Origin: Mesorhizobium sp.
GTDB taxonomy: Bacteria > Pseudomonadota > Alphaproteobacteria > Rhizobiales > Rhizobiaceae
Assembly (NCBI GenBank): GCA_004017275.1
Contig: SAKE01000013.1
Location: 62,001 to 126,000, forward strand
Direction: 5' to 3'
DNA length: 64,000 nucleotides
In this document: in pieces, positions 43,572-52,642 of the stretch
Layout: every line of letters begins with the position of its first letter
How positions within the stretch are numbered: the first letter of the stretch is position 1
Made by a program: the position numbers and the translations under genes
The notes under the pieces: generated by a model
What the model saw: only the letters and a program-made list of their open reading frames with translations
Database searches by the model: none
What the model was told of the DNA's origin: nothing

Positions 43572-44948
43572 ATGGCGGTAGAGACAGTGCAGCGTGCGTC
43601 CGGGCGCGGCATCTGGGGATGGATGTTCTTCGACTGGGCGGCGCAGCCGTTCTTCACCGTCGTCACCACCTTCATCTTCGGCCCCTATTTCGTTTCGCGC
43701 ATGGCGAACGATCCAGTCACAGGCCAGGCGGTCTGGGGCTACGGCATCGCCGCTGCCGGACTGGTCATTGCCGTGCTGTCGCCGATCCTCGGCTCGATCG
43801 CCGACCAGACCGGACCGCGCAAGCCATGGATCGCGTTCTTTGCCGCCATCAAGGTCACCAGCCTTTTCCTGCTTTGGTTCGCCGCACCCGGCTCCAACCT
43901 GTTCCTGGTCGTGGCGTTGTTTTCACTGGCATCGGTGGCGGCGGAATTCTCCACCGTGTTCAACGATTCGATGATGCCGCGCCTGGTGCCGAAAAGTGAA
44001 ATCGGCCGGGTCTCCAACATCGCCTGGGGCCTCGGCTATCTCGGCGGCATGATCGCGCTCATCTTTGTCGTCACCTGTCTGGCGGGTTCGCCGGAGACGG
44101 GCAAGACGATCATCGGTATCGACCCGCTGTTCGGGCTCGACCCGATACTCGGCGAGGACGCGCGCGCCACCGGGCCGCTGTCTGCCGGCTGGTATTTCCT
44201 GTTCATCCTGCCGATGTTCTTCTTCACGCCGGACGCCACCAAGGGCATCCCGATCGGGCCGGCGGTGCGCGAAGGCCTGTCGGAGCTGAAATCGACGCTG
44301 ACCGAGGTGCGCCAGCGGGGCGGCATCTTCCGCTTCCTCGTCGCCCGCATGATCTATCAGGATGGTGTTAACGCCCTGCTGGCCCTGGGCGGCACGTTCG
44401 CGGCGGCGATGTTCCACTGGTCGATTACCGAGATAGGCATGTTCGGCATCATCCTCAATGTCGTCGCCATCTTCGGCTGCTGGGTCGCCGCGCGCCTCGA
44501 CACCGCGCTCGGCTCGAAGGTGGTGGTAATGATCGCGCTGGTCATGCTGTCGGTCGCCACAATCGGCGTCGTCTCGACCGGCCCGGGCTTCACGCTGCTC
44601 GGCCTGATCCAGCTTTCGACTGTCGATTCGGGTGACCTGTTCGGTACGGCCGCCGAAAAAGCCTACATCCTATACGGCCTGTTGATCGGGTTGGCCTTCG
44701 GGCCGGTGCAGGCGTCGTCCCGCTCCTACATGGCGCGCAGCGTCACGGCGGCGGAATCCGGTCGCTATTTCGGCATCTACGCACTGGCCGGCAGGGCAAC
44801 CAGCTTTCTGGCGCCGTTCCTGGTGGCGACGATCACAGCCGTAAGCGGCTCGGCACGGCTCGGCATGGCGGCGATCATCCTGTTCCTGGCCATAGGCATG
44901 GCGATCCTGGTCAGGACGCCGTATCCGGCGGACCAGCCGGTGGAGTGA
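43572..44948 (+). CDS. MFS transporter, UMF1/Atg22-like
   Basis: A 458-residue 12-helix permease. The N-terminus GIWGWMFFDWAAQPFFTVVT with the F-D-W-A motif is the UMF1 (vacuole effluxer Atg22-like) signature, and motif A variant LGSIADQTGPRKPWI follows helix 2. The fungal relative exports amino acids from the vacuole; the bacterial substrate is unknown. ATG 43572 has GGGGGAA upstream. An in-frame ATG at 43536 is possible but lacks a ribosome site. Confidence 0.85.
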   Translation: MAVETVQRASGRGIWGWMFFDWAAQPFFTVVTTFIFGPYFVSRMANDPVTGQAVWGYGIAAAGLVIAVLSPILGSIADQTGPRKPWIAFFAAIKVTSLFLLWFAAPGSNLFLVVALFSLASVAAEFSTVFNDSMMPRLVPKSEIGRVSNIAWGLGYLGGMIALIFVVTCLAGSPETGKTIIGIDPLFGLDPILGEDARATGPLSAGWYFLFILPMFFFTPDATKGIPIGPAVREGLSELKSTLTEVRQRGGIFRFLVARMIYQDGVNALLALGGTFAAAMFHWSITEIGMFGIILNVVAIFGCWVAARLDTALGSKVVVMIALVMLSVATIGVVSTGPGFTLLGLIQLSTVDSGDLFGTAAEKAYILYGLLIGLAFGPVQASSRSYMARSVTAAESGRYFGIYALAGRATSFLAPFLVATITAVSGSARLGMAAIILFLAIGMAILVRTPYPADQPVE

Positions 44949-44957
44949 GCCCTCTCT

Positions 44958-45107
44958 GTCCTTCTCCCCCTGTGGGAGAAGGTGGCCGAGCGAAGCTCGG
45001 TCGGATGAGGGGTGTTCCAGCTTGGAACCGCCGGCACTCCGTCCAACACCCCTCAACCGTCTTGGCGCTGCGCGCCAATCCACCTTCTCCCACAGGGGGA
45101 GAAGGGA
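44958..45107. repeat. Two-armed palindromic repeat, family C, copy 3 (variant)
   Basis: CCTTCTCCCCCTGTGGGAGA and its inverse TTCTCCCACAGGGGGAGAAG enclose GTCGGATGAGGGGTGTT / AACACCCCTCAACCG. It separates the convergent MFS and purH genes and could terminate both. Confidence 0.75.
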
Positions 45108-45115
45108 AGAAGCGC

Positions 45116-46732
45116 TCAATGCCGGAAATGCCGCACGCCGGTGAACACCATGGCGATGCCGTGTTCGTCGGCGGCGGCGATGACGTCGTCATCGCGCATC
45201 GAGCCGCCGGGCTGGATGACGGCGGTGGCGCCGGCCTCGATCGCCGATAGCAAACCGTCGGCGAAGGGGAAGAAGGCATCGGAAGCGACGACCGAGCCCT
45301 TGGTCAGCGGCTCTGACTGACCCGCCGCCTCGGCCGCGTCGAGCGCCTTGCGCGCAGCGATGCGTGAGGAATCAACGCGGCTCATCTGGCCAGCGCCGAT
45401 GCCGACGGTGGCGCCTTCCTTGACGTAGACGATGGCGTTGGACTTGACGTGCTTGGCGATGCGGAAGGCGAATTTCAGGTCGGCCATTTCAGCCCGCGTC
45501 GGCGCGCGCTTGGTCACCACTTTCAGTTCGAGGTCGTCGACCACGGCATTGTCCCGGCCCTGGACGAGCAGGCCGCCGGCGACGGATTTGACCGTCGTGC
45601 CAGGCGTGCGCGGGTCCGGCAGGCCGCCAGTGACCAGCAGGCGCAGGTTTTTCTTCGCTGCGATGATTGCCGCCGCCTCGTCGGTCGCCGCGGGTGCGAT
45701 AATCACCTCGGTGAAGGTTTTTACGATTTCTTGCGCCGCCTCGGCATCGAGGGTGCGGTTGACGGCGACGATGCCGCCGAAGGCCGAGACCGGGTCGCAG
45801 GCCAGCGCCTTGGCGTAGGCGGCCTTCAGCGAGGCGCCTTCGGCGACACCGCACGGATTGGCGTGCTTGACGATGGCGACGGCGGCGGAACGGTCGGGAT
45901 CGAATTCGCCGACCAGTTCGAAGGCGGCGTCGGTGTCGTTGATGTTGTTGTAGGAGAGCTGCTTACCTTGCAGCTGGCGCGCCGTGGCAACGCCCGGGCG
46001 CTTGTCGCCATCGACGTAGAAGCCGGCGCCCTGATGCGGGTTCTCGCCGTAGCGCATCACCTCGACCAGCTTGCCGCCAAAGGCGCGCCACGTCGGATGT
46101 TCGATCTCCAGCGCCTCGGCGAACCAGCCCGAGATCGCCGCGTCATAGCTGGCGGTGCGGGCAAAGGCCTTGGCCGCCAGCTTCTTGCGGAAATCCAGCG
46201 ACAACGAGCCGATGTTCATCTCCAGCGCGTTCAGCACCGAGACGTAGTCGCCGGGATCGGTGACGATGGCGACATAGGCGTGGTTCTTGGCCGAGGCGCG
46301 GATCATCGCCGGCCCGCCAATGTCGATGTTCTCGACGATCGCGGCATAATCGGCACCGGAGCGGCGAACCTCCTCGAACGGATAGAGATTGGACACGACG
46401 AGATCGATCGGCTCGATGCCGTATTTGCGCATGGCCGCGGCATGCTCCGGGTCGTCGCGCACGCCAAGCAGCGCGCCATGCACGCTGGGATGCAAGGTCT
46501 TGACGCGGCCATCCATGATTTCGGGAAAACCGGTGAGCTCGGAGACGTCACGCACCGCCAGGCCCGCTTCAGTGATCGCCTTTGCCGTACCACCGGTCGA
46601 GACCAGCTCGACACCGGCCGCTGCCAGCGCCCTGGCAAAATCGATGAGGCCGGTCTTGTCGAAAACGGAGAGCAGGGCGCGACGCACGGGAACGAGGTCG
46701 GGTGCGGGAATGTTCTTGGTGGCGACGGCCAT
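45116..46732 (-). CDS. purH: Bifunctional AICAR formyltransferase/IMP cyclohydrolase PurH
   Basis: A 538-residue enzyme for the last two steps of de novo IMP synthesis. The N-terminal IMP cyclohydrolase (MGS-like) domain begins VRRALLSVFDKTGLIDFARA, with STGGTAKAI and GFPEIMDGRVKTLHP. The C-terminal AICAR transformylase domain has GENPHQGAGFY, the catalytic Lys-His in AIVKHANPCG, and SDAFFPFADG at the end. The start at 46732 (MAVATKNIPAP) gives the normal length. It lies convergent to the MFS gene, next to the heparinase-like gene, the usual rhizobial neighbourhood. Confidence 0.97.
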   Translation of the reverse strand: MAVATKNIPAPDLVPVRRALLSVFDKTGLIDFARALAAAGVELVSTGGTAKAITEAGLAVRDVSELTGFPEIMDGRVKTLHPSVHGALLGVRDDPEHAAAMRKYGIEPIDLVVSNLYPFEEVRRSGADYAAIVENIDIGGPAMIRASAKNHAYVAIVTDPGDYVSVLNALEMNIGSLSLDFRKKLAAKAFARTASYDAAISGWFAEALEIEHPTWRAFGGKLVEVMRYGENPHQGAGFYVDGDKRPGVATARQLQGKQLSYNNINDTDAAFELVGEFDPDRSAAVAIVKHANPCGVAEGASLKAAYAKALACDPVSAFGGIVAVNRTLDAEAAQEIVKTFTEVIIAPAATDEAAAIIAAKKNLRLLVTGGLPDPRTPGTTVKSVAGGLLVQGRDNAVVDDLELKVVTKRAPTRAEMADLKFAFRIAKHVKSNAIVYVKEGATVGIGAGQMSRVDSSRIAARKALDAAEAAGQSEPLTKGSVVASDAFFPFADGLLSAIEAGATAVIQPGGSMRDDDVIAAADEHGIAMVFTGVRHFRH

Positions 46733-47079
46733 GGGCTGGCGGCCTTTCACGACTGGTTTGATGGATGCCCGCGCCCGTAGCACATGCCGCCCGGAAATCA
46801 AACCGGCAGTCGGGTGGGGCAAGGCAACGGATCCGTGTTAACGGGTCCTTCGGAGCCTTCGCCGGCGCGTTGGCCGACGGAGTATTAAACGAAAAATCCG
46901 CCTGTGCGGCGGGTCGCTGGCGCAAATCAGCACCATAAGCAAATATGTACCATAGCTGACGGCAGGGAGTCAAGAAAAAATTCCTATCGCGGGAAAGCTG
47001 CCGGCGCAGAAGCTGCCGATGCCGCCGAACTGGCTGTCGTCAGGCCTTTTGCTAACCTGAGTTCGAAAGCGCTGTGGGG
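46733..47079. promoter_or_regulatory. Region between the heparinase-like gene and purH
   Basis: About 347 bp without a gene. On the minus strand, TTGACT (46968-46973) and TACATA (46944-46949), separated by 18 bp, make a plausible sigma-70 promoter for purH with a leader of about 200 nt. I saw no known purine riboswitch structure in that leader. Confidence 0.4.
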
Positions 47080-48804
47080 TCAGTTGTTTTCCGGGTAGCC
47101 GGCGATGCTGGTGCGCGTCAGCTGCCAGTGGACTTCAGCGACTTCCGAGGCCTTGAAGGCAAGCACGATCTGGCGGCTGCGGCGCGGGCCGCCAAGACCG
47201 GCGAAATAGATCGATTCCTCGACCTCCGGCACCACTTCGGTCGATGTGAACACCCAGGTGTCGGCCTGATCGGCGGTCAGGACCAGGCGATTGTGCTCGT
47301 CCTGCAGCAGGTTCATGTCGGGATGGACGTGGAAGCGGACGGTGACGAAGTCGCGGCCATTGTTGCGGATCGCTGCATTGCCAGGCCGCTGGAAACGGTC
47401 CCTGCCGGCCAGCAAATTGCCGTTCGCCGACAGTTTCAGCTCGCGCTCATGCAGGAAGCCGAAGCGCGCGACATAGCCGTCATGGCGGGCGATAAAGCCC
47501 TGAACGCCCTTCTGGTCGGTGCGCTTGCACCGCACATGCTGCGGGCCGCCGATCAGCGGCGAACCCAGCAGGTCGTTGACGCGCAGCGAATGGCTGAAGC
47601 GTGCCGACGAGGTGTCGTTGATGGTGGCGGTCGAATGCGCGGCGGTGGCACGCGCCAGCGGCCGGAATTCAGCCGCGCCATAGGTGTCGATGCCGGCATT
47701 GACGATGTAGTGCTGGCGCCCGGACGACAGTTCGAAGGCAAGGCAGCTGGCATGTGCTGCGTTGGACACGTCGACCGGCGGCGGCAGGCCGGTGTCGGCA
47801 ATGACCGTGGTGCCGCCCATCGACAGGCGCTCATAACCGGAATGCGGTGCATGCAGCAGCGGCGCGCCGGCGGTGTCGTCGTGGCGCAGGATGGTGGCGA
47901 TGCGGTCGTGGATGGTGGCGCCCATGCCGTTGAAGCGGGCAAGGCTGCCATCCTGATGGCGGAAGAAGCGCAGCGCCGGCAGCATGCGGTCGATGGCGCC
48001 GATCAGCGCCTGCGGTGGCGTCTCCGCCTGGTTGGCATAGGTCTGGCGCAGCGGCAAAAGGTCGGCGAGGATTTCCAGGACGACCATCGGATTGCGCGAA
48101 ATGTGGCCGCCGTCGGCGAGGATCTGGCGGTCGAGTTCCTCGGCAAGGTTGCGGGTCGCGCCGCGCAGCGCCGATGCCGGCGCCGGCAGCGACAAGGCGG
48201 CGAAGGCCAGCGCGATGCGGGCGCGCAGCCTGTCCTTGCCGTCGGGCATTTCGCGCGCCATCGACCTGAGGTAGCGGATCTGGACGGCAACCGACTTCAG
48301 GAAGGCGCGGTAAAAGGGAAACTCGGCGCCCTGCAGCACGATGGAGGAGTGCTGCAGCCAGGCGATGATGCGCTTGGCCGTCGTGCCGGGCTCCCAGGCG
48401 ATGCCGGAAATATGGCTGCCATGCATGGTGATCCAGTCGGAGACCAGCGCGCGGGCGTTGGCGGCGGCGAGCTCGGTGCCGGCGGCGCGCATGTGCCGCA
48501 GCCAGCGAAAGCCGTGCAGCGTCTTCTGCCAGCCATGATTGGGCACATTGATCTGGAAGGGTGACTTGCCGCCGGTTTCGACCAGATGCCCCGACAGCGG
48601 ATAGCGGCCGTAGTAGATTTCCAGTGCGATCTGCGGATCGGCGAGGCGCAGGTCCGGCGGCGCGATCAGCACACGTTCGGGCGTGCGGCCGGAATAGCGC
48701 CAGCGATAGATCGGCCCGGCACGCAGGCGCCGGCGCGTTTTGCGCCAGAACTCCCTCGCGACAAGCGTCCACAGACGCGTCGTGCTGCTGGCAGCAAGTG
48801 CCAA
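47080..48804 (-). CDS. Heparinase II/III-family protein
   Basis: A 574-residue protein with the alginate lyase-like N-terminal helical domain and the C-terminal heparinase II/III-like beta-sandwich (from ~residue 310: PHSGYERLSMGGTTVIADTG, INDTSSARFSHS, RFHVHPDM). In Hyphomicrobiales this gene is conserved next to rsmB and purH. The substrate is unknown; a polysaccharide lyase role is inferred from the family. The start is unusual: TTG 48804, with AGGAGGGG 5 nt upstream. I see no classical signal peptide. It probably is co-transcribed with upstream rsmB and htpX. Confidence 0.85.
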   Translation of the reverse strand: MALAASSTTRLWTLVAREFWRKTRRRLRAGPIYRWRYSGRTPERVLIAPPDLRLADPQIALEIYYGRYPLSGHLVETGGKSPFQINVPNHGWQKTLHGFRWLRHMRAAGTELAAANARALVSDWITMHGSHISGIAWEPGTTAKRIIAWLQHSSIVLQGAEFPFYRAFLKSVAVQIRYLRSMAREMPDGKDRLRARIALAFAALSLPAPASALRGATRNLAEELDRQILADGGHISRNPMVVLEILADLLPLRQTYANQAETPPQALIGAIDRMLPALRFFRHQDGSLARFNGMGATIHDRIATILRHDDTAGAPLLHAPHSGYERLSMGGTTVIADTGLPPPVDVSNAAHASCLAFELSSGRQHYIVNAGIDTYGAAEFRPLARATAAHSTATINDTSSARFSHSLRVNDLLGSPLIGGPQHVRCKRTDQKGVQGFIARHDGYVARFGFLHERELKLSANGNLLAGRDRFQRPGNAAIRNNGRDFVTVRFHVHPDMNLLQDEHNRLVLTADQADTWVFTSTEVVPEVEESIYFAGLGGPRRSRQIVLAFKASEVAEVHWQLTRTSIAGYPENN

Positions 48805-48991
48805 ATCCCCTCCTGATCGTCCGCTTCCCCGGCGTCGAGCTTACATGATTGAGCGACTCGTGCGAAGGCGAATTCCACGGGACAGCGCCGGTTCAGCCGG
48901 ACTTGGCCCCGACCCTCCCTAAAAAAGTCAGTAAATCCAGGCAGTTAAATCTCAACCGCGTCGCAGTGCGGCGCGCTTCAGGGTTCTGCTT

Positions 48992-49040
48992 ATGCATGTC
49001 GTTGTCCCAAAACCGCTGCGTATTTTTGGGCGACATGCAT
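48992..49040. repeat. Palindromic intergenic repeat, family A, copy 5
   Basis: ATGCATGTCG (48992-49001) and CGACATGCAT (49031-49040) are perfect 10-bp arms. The inside GTCCCAAAAC...TATTTTTGGG forms a second stem. It abuts the rsmB stop codon and is the most symmetrical copy in the window. Confidence 0.85.
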
Positions 49041-50434
49041 TAGCCGGCTCGACGCATGCGGGCGGCGAAGAAACCATCGAGACCGGAAATCCCGGGCGAA
49101 CCGAGATCAAGGTCGGCGGGCGTGGTGCGCAGCATGCCTTGCGGCGTCAGGAACGGATCGATGCCGGCGATCTCGCCTTGCCGCAGCGGATCGTCGGCTA
49201 TTCCAGCCGTGCCGGCCAGAAAGGCGGCATAGAGGTCCTCGCCCTCGAGCGGGTCGAGCGAACAGTTGGAAAAGACGATCCTGCCGCCGGGTTTCACCAG
49301 CGTGACGGCACGGGCGAGCAGCCTGCGTTGCAGGTCGGCCAGTTTCTCGATATCGGCCGTGGTCTTGGTCCATGGCACGTCGGGATGCCGCCGCACTGTG
49401 CCGGTCGACGAGCAGGGCGCGTCGAGGAGAACGGCGTCGAACAGTTCTTGCGGCTGGTATTTGAGCAGGTCGGCCTGGACGATCTCGGCGGACAGGCCGA
49501 GACGCTCGAGATTCTGCGTCAGCCGCACCAGCCGGTTCTTCGAAGTGTCGACGGCGGTGACCTTGGCGCCGGCGAGAATAAGTTGCGCGGTCTTGCCGCC
49601 GGGGGCCGCGCACAGATCGGCAACGCGCAATCCGCTGACATCGCCGAACAGACGCGCCGGCAGACTGGCCGCGGCGTCCTGCACCCACCAGGCGCCGTCG
49701 GCAAAGCCTGGCAGTTCGGTGACGGGACCGACAAGGTTTTGCACCCGAATCGTACCGGTCGGCAGGACGATGCCGCCGAGCCTTTCGGCCCACAGATCGG
49801 GATCGGCCTTGACCGAGAAATCGACCGGCGCCTCGACGCGATGGGCGGCCAGGATCTGTCTTGCCTTCTCGGTGCCATAAGTGGACTTCAGCCGATCGGA
49901 AAACCATTTGGGGGCTTCGTCGGTGGCGGCAAGGGCGGCAGGCAGTTCCGTTTCCTTGGCGCGCGCGAGCGTGCGCAGCACGCCATTGACCAGGCCGGAG
50001 AAGCGCACCGTGCGCGGATCGGACTTGGCGTGGGTCACCGCAAGGTCGACGGCGGCGCTGTCGGGAATGTCGAGGAACAGGATCTGTGCAGCCGCCACAT
50101 GCAATATGTGCGACAGCGCGGTGGCGTTGGGCGGCAGCGGCTTTTCCAGGCGCCGTGCCAGCAGCCCTGATATGGTCATGCGGTAGCGCAGCGCGGTAAC
50201 CAGAATGGCGCGGACCAGGCCGCGATCGCGCAGGTCGAGCGCCTTGTACTGCGGATGGCCGTTTTCGTGGTCGGTCAGCCCGTCAAGCGGTGTCCTGGCA
50301 TCGATGACGGCGGCAAGCAACCGCGCCGCCGCTTTGCGGGCGGCAAGGCCGGCAACGAAGTCGCCGCCGTCCCTGTGTTCCTGATCACCTGAAACCGTGC
50401 GTCGAGGTCCTCTGTCCGCCACGCTCACGACCAC
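49040..50434 (-). CDS. rsmB: 16S rRNA cytosine-C5 methyltransferase RsmB/Fmu-like
   Basis: A 464-residue protein with an N-terminal NusB-like RNA-binding domain (residues ~25-160) and a C-terminal RsmB/NOP2 SAM methyltransferase domain. The SAM motif I is VADLCAAPGGKTAQL. The two catalytic Cys are present in LLDAPCSSTGTVRRHPDV and IVFSNCSLDPLEGED. It methylates a cytosine (C967 in E. coli) of 16S rRNA. The start GTG 50434 overlaps htpX by 10 bp; another GTG at 50428 would give a 4-bp GTGA overlap. Confidence 0.93.
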   Translation of the reverse strand: MVVSVADRGPRRTVSGDQEHRDGGDFVAGLAARKAAARLLAAVIDARTPLDGLTDHENGHPQYKALDLRDRGLVRAILVTALRYRMTISGLLARRLEKPLPPNATALSHILHVAAAQILFLDIPDSAAVDLAVTHAKSDPRTVRFSGLVNGVLRTLARAKETELPAALAATDEAPKWFSDRLKSTYGTEKARQILAAHRVEAPVDFSVKADPDLWAERLGGIVLPTGTIRVQNLVGPVTELPGFADGAWWVQDAAASLPARLFGDVSGLRVADLCAAPGGKTAQLILAGAKVTAVDTSKNRLVRLTQNLERLGLSAEIVQADLLKYQPQELFDAVLLDAPCSSTGTVRRHPDVPWTKTTADIEKLADLQRRLLARAVTLVKPGGRIVFSNCSLDPLEGEDLYAAFLAGTAGIADDPLRQGEIAGIDPFLTPQGMLRTTPADLDLGSPGISGLDGFFAARMRRAG

Positions 50435-51447
50435 CGGCCCTTAGGCCCGGTCGGGTTGCGACCCCAAGGGTTGGATTTCGGCTTGGCGGGCTCCGTCGGC
50501 TGCTCGGGCTGTGCGGCCTCGCCCCACGGGCCGGACGGCCGCTGTTCGTCCGCCTGCCGTGGCGTCGGAGCCTGGCGCGGGGCGGCCTGGGTTTCGCTGC
50601 CTTGCATCTGCCGTGCCATCGCCTGCAAGGCAGCGATACGGTTCTCCGTGGCAGGGTGGGTGGAAAACAGACTGTCCATGCGCTCGCCGGAAAGAGGATT
50701 GATGATGAAGAGATGCGCGGTTGCCGGATTGCGCTCGGCATCGGGGTTGCGGATGCGTTCGGCGCCGCGGGCGATCTTGTCAAGGGCCGATGCCAGCCAG
50801 AGCGGGTGTCCACAGATTTCGGCGCCGCGCCGGTCCGCCTCATATTCGCGGGTTCGGCTGACCGCCATCTGCACGACCATCGCGGCAAAGGGTGCGACAA
50901 TCATCGCCACCAGCACGCCGACAAAGCCGAACGGGTTGTTGTTGTCGCGGTTGCCGCCGAAGAAGAGGGCGAAATTGCCGAGCATCGAGATGGCGCCGGC
51001 AAAGGTGGCGACGATCGTCATGGTCAGCGTGTCGCGGTGCTGCACATGGGCGAGTTCGTGCGCCATGACGGCTGCGACCTCTTCAGGCGTCAGCGCCTGC
51101 AACAGGCCGGTGGAAGCAGCCACCGCCGCGTTCTGCGGATTGCGGCCGGTGGCAAAGGCGTTGGGCTGCGGATTGTCGATCAAATAGGTCTTCGGCATCG
51201 GCAGGCCGGCCTGTTTGGCCAGCGACTGAACGATGGCGTAGTATTCGGGCGCGTTCTTCTCGTCGACCTCGACGGCACGGTTCATCGACAGCACCATCTT
51301 GTCGGCGTTCCAGTAGCTGAACAGATTGGTGCCGGCTGCGATCAGCAGCGCGATCATCATGCCGCCGGTTCCGCCGATCAAAAAGCCGACGCCCATGAAC
51401 AATGCCGTCATCGCGGCAAGCAGCATGGCGGTGCGGATGGTGTTCAT
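50425..51447 (-). CDS. htpX: HtpX, membrane zinc metalloprotease (M48)
   Basis: A 340-residue inner-membrane protease. Two N-terminal transmembrane helices (~5-42) precede the catalytic domain with HELAH (His130, Glu131, His134) and the downstream zinc-ligand Glu in REYEADRRGAE. Two further helices lie between. The C-terminal ~50 residues are Pro/Gln-rich and probably disordered. HtpX degrades misfolded membrane proteins together with FtsH. It is overlapped by rsmB, so the two are translationally coupled. Confidence 0.95.
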   Translation of the reverse strand: MNTIRTAMLLAAMTALFMGVGFLIGGTGGMMIALLIAAGTNLFSYWNADKMVLSMNRAVEVDEKNAPEYYAIVQSLAKQAGLPMPKTYLIDNPQPNAFATGRNPQNAAVAASTGLLQALTPEEVAAVMAHELAHVQHRDTLTMTIVATFAGAISMLGNFALFFGGNRDNNNPFGFVGVLVAMIVAPFAAMVVQMAVSRTREYEADRRGAEICGHPLWLASALDKIARGAERIRNPDAERNPATAHLFIINPLSGERMDSLFSTHPATENRIAALQAMARQMQGSETQAAPRQAPTPRQADEQRPSGPWGEAAQPEQPTEPAKPKSNPWGRNPTGPKGRWS

Positions 51448-51566
51448 CGTCTGCTCCTGTCCGGGGGATAGCGAAAAGGGGTCGATCGTCGTGGGTTCAT
51501 GGCTATATGATGGGAAACGCCAGTTCCCGTTTCAATTGACTGGGCTCAATCAGCCGAGATTATCGC

Positions 51567-51788
51567 ATGACCGACGAAATCAGTAAAACAGGCGCTGCTC
51601 CTGCCGAAGCGGCATCGCAAAGAGAGCTAACGCCGGCCGCACGTCGTGCGTTGGCCGAGGCCGCAGCGCGGCGGGAAGACTACCGCGAGAAGGAAGCCGC
51701 GCTGCCGAAGGAGATCGGCGGCCGCGGCGGCAAGGAACCTGGGCGCTACGGCGACTGGGAGGTAAAGGGCCTGACCAGCGACTTCTAG
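51567..51788 (+). CDS. SDHAF4-like succinate dehydrogenase assembly factor (DUF1674)
   Basis: A 73-residue protein whose C-terminus GGRGGKEPGRYGDWEVKGLTSDF carries the DUF1674/SDHAF4 signature (P-x-R-Y-G-D-W-E-x-K-G-x-x-x-D-F). Eukaryotic SDHAF4 binds the flavinated SdhA subunit; the same role in bacteria is inferred. The N-terminal half is Ala/Glu/Arg-rich helix. It is divergent from htpX and converges on a HAD phosphatase gene, with only 8 bp between stop codons. Confidence 0.88.
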   Translation: MTDEISKTGAAPAEAASQRELTPAARRALAEAAARREDYREKEAALPKEIGGRGGKEPGRYGDWEVKGLTSDF

Positions 51789-51796
51789 ATGCTTCC

Positions 51797-52462
51797 TTAC
51801 GCAGCGTTACGCTGCGGCTCAAGTGCAATCCAGCCACGCTCGTCGACGGTGATGCCGATCGTGTCGTAGCCCGCGATGGCGGCATGTTGCGTTGGCAATG
51901 GATGCTTGTGCGTGGCGTTGATGATCATGACCGCTGCGCCCGCCGCCTCGGCTGCCGTGATACCGGCCGGAGCATCCTCGAACACGAGGCAATCGCGCGC
52001 ATCGAAGCCGAGCCGTTCTGCGCCAAGCCGGAAGCAATCGGGCGCCGGCTTGCCCCGGGAAACATCTTCCGCGGCGACGAGGACGGCCGGAACAGGGATG
52101 CCGGCAGCCTGCATACGCAACAGCGCCAGTTCGCGCGGCGCGGAGGTTACGATCGCCCAGCGTTCGGGCGGCAGCGAATTGAGAAATGCCGCTGCCCCGG
52201 CGATCTGGAGAATGCCGTCCATATCGGCCGCCTCGGCCCTCAGCAGCAGATCAGCCTCGTGCGCCGGGTCGACGCCTGGGAGAGCCAGGCCGGTGATCGT
52301 CTCGATCGCCCGCACGCCATGGATCGTCGGCAGGAAAGCGGCGACGTCGAGGCCCTGGCGAAGCGCCCAATCGCTCCAGACCCGTTCCGCCGAGGCGATG
52401 GAATTGATGAGCGTGCCGTCCATGTCGAAGAGGAAGGCCGCGAATTTTCTGCCTGAGTACAT
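51797..52462 (-). CDS. HAD-family phosphatase, sugar/glycerol-phosphatase type
   Basis: A 221-residue HAD hydrolase. Motif I FLFDMDGTL has the Asp13 nucleophile and Asp15. Motif II is AIVTSAPRE, motif III is the Lys in SRGKPAPDCF, and motif IV is LVFEDAPAG. A C1-type helical cap (residues ~18-90) and the GKPAPD motif place it with glycerol-1-/2-deoxyglucose-6-phosphatase-like enzymes. The exact substrate is unknown. Confidence 0.9.
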   Translation of the reverse strand: MYSGRKFAAFLFDMDGTLINSIASAERVWSDWALRQGLDVAAFLPTIHGVRAIETITGLALPGVDPAHEADLLLRAEAADMDGILQIAGAAAFLNSLPPERWAIVTSAPRELALLRMQAAGIPVPAVLVAAEDVSRGKPAPDCFRLGAERLGFDARDCLVFEDAPAGITAAEAAGAAVMIINATHKHPLPTQHAAIAGYDTIGITVDERGWIALEPQRNAA

Positions 52463-52642
52463 GATTTTCCTTGAGTCCGGGGGAGCGCTTGTGGCGTTGC
52501 CGAACCTAACGTCTCGGCCAGGGCAGGGGAAGACAGGTGACGGGCTTTTCCATCGGCCCAGGCTTTTCCTTCGGCCTAGGGGAACCACGACATCCCTCGC
52601 CGCGTTTTGAACTGTTTCCACGACGATCGAAGGGGGACTGCG

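Noticed and set aside
28653..45107. CRISPR array
   Set aside because: The CTCCCC repeats are few, far apart, inverted in pairs and not regularly spaced; no cas genes are present.
46733..46950. Purine riboswitch in the purH leader
   Set aside because: No three-way junction with the conserved purine-aptamer loops is recognisable.
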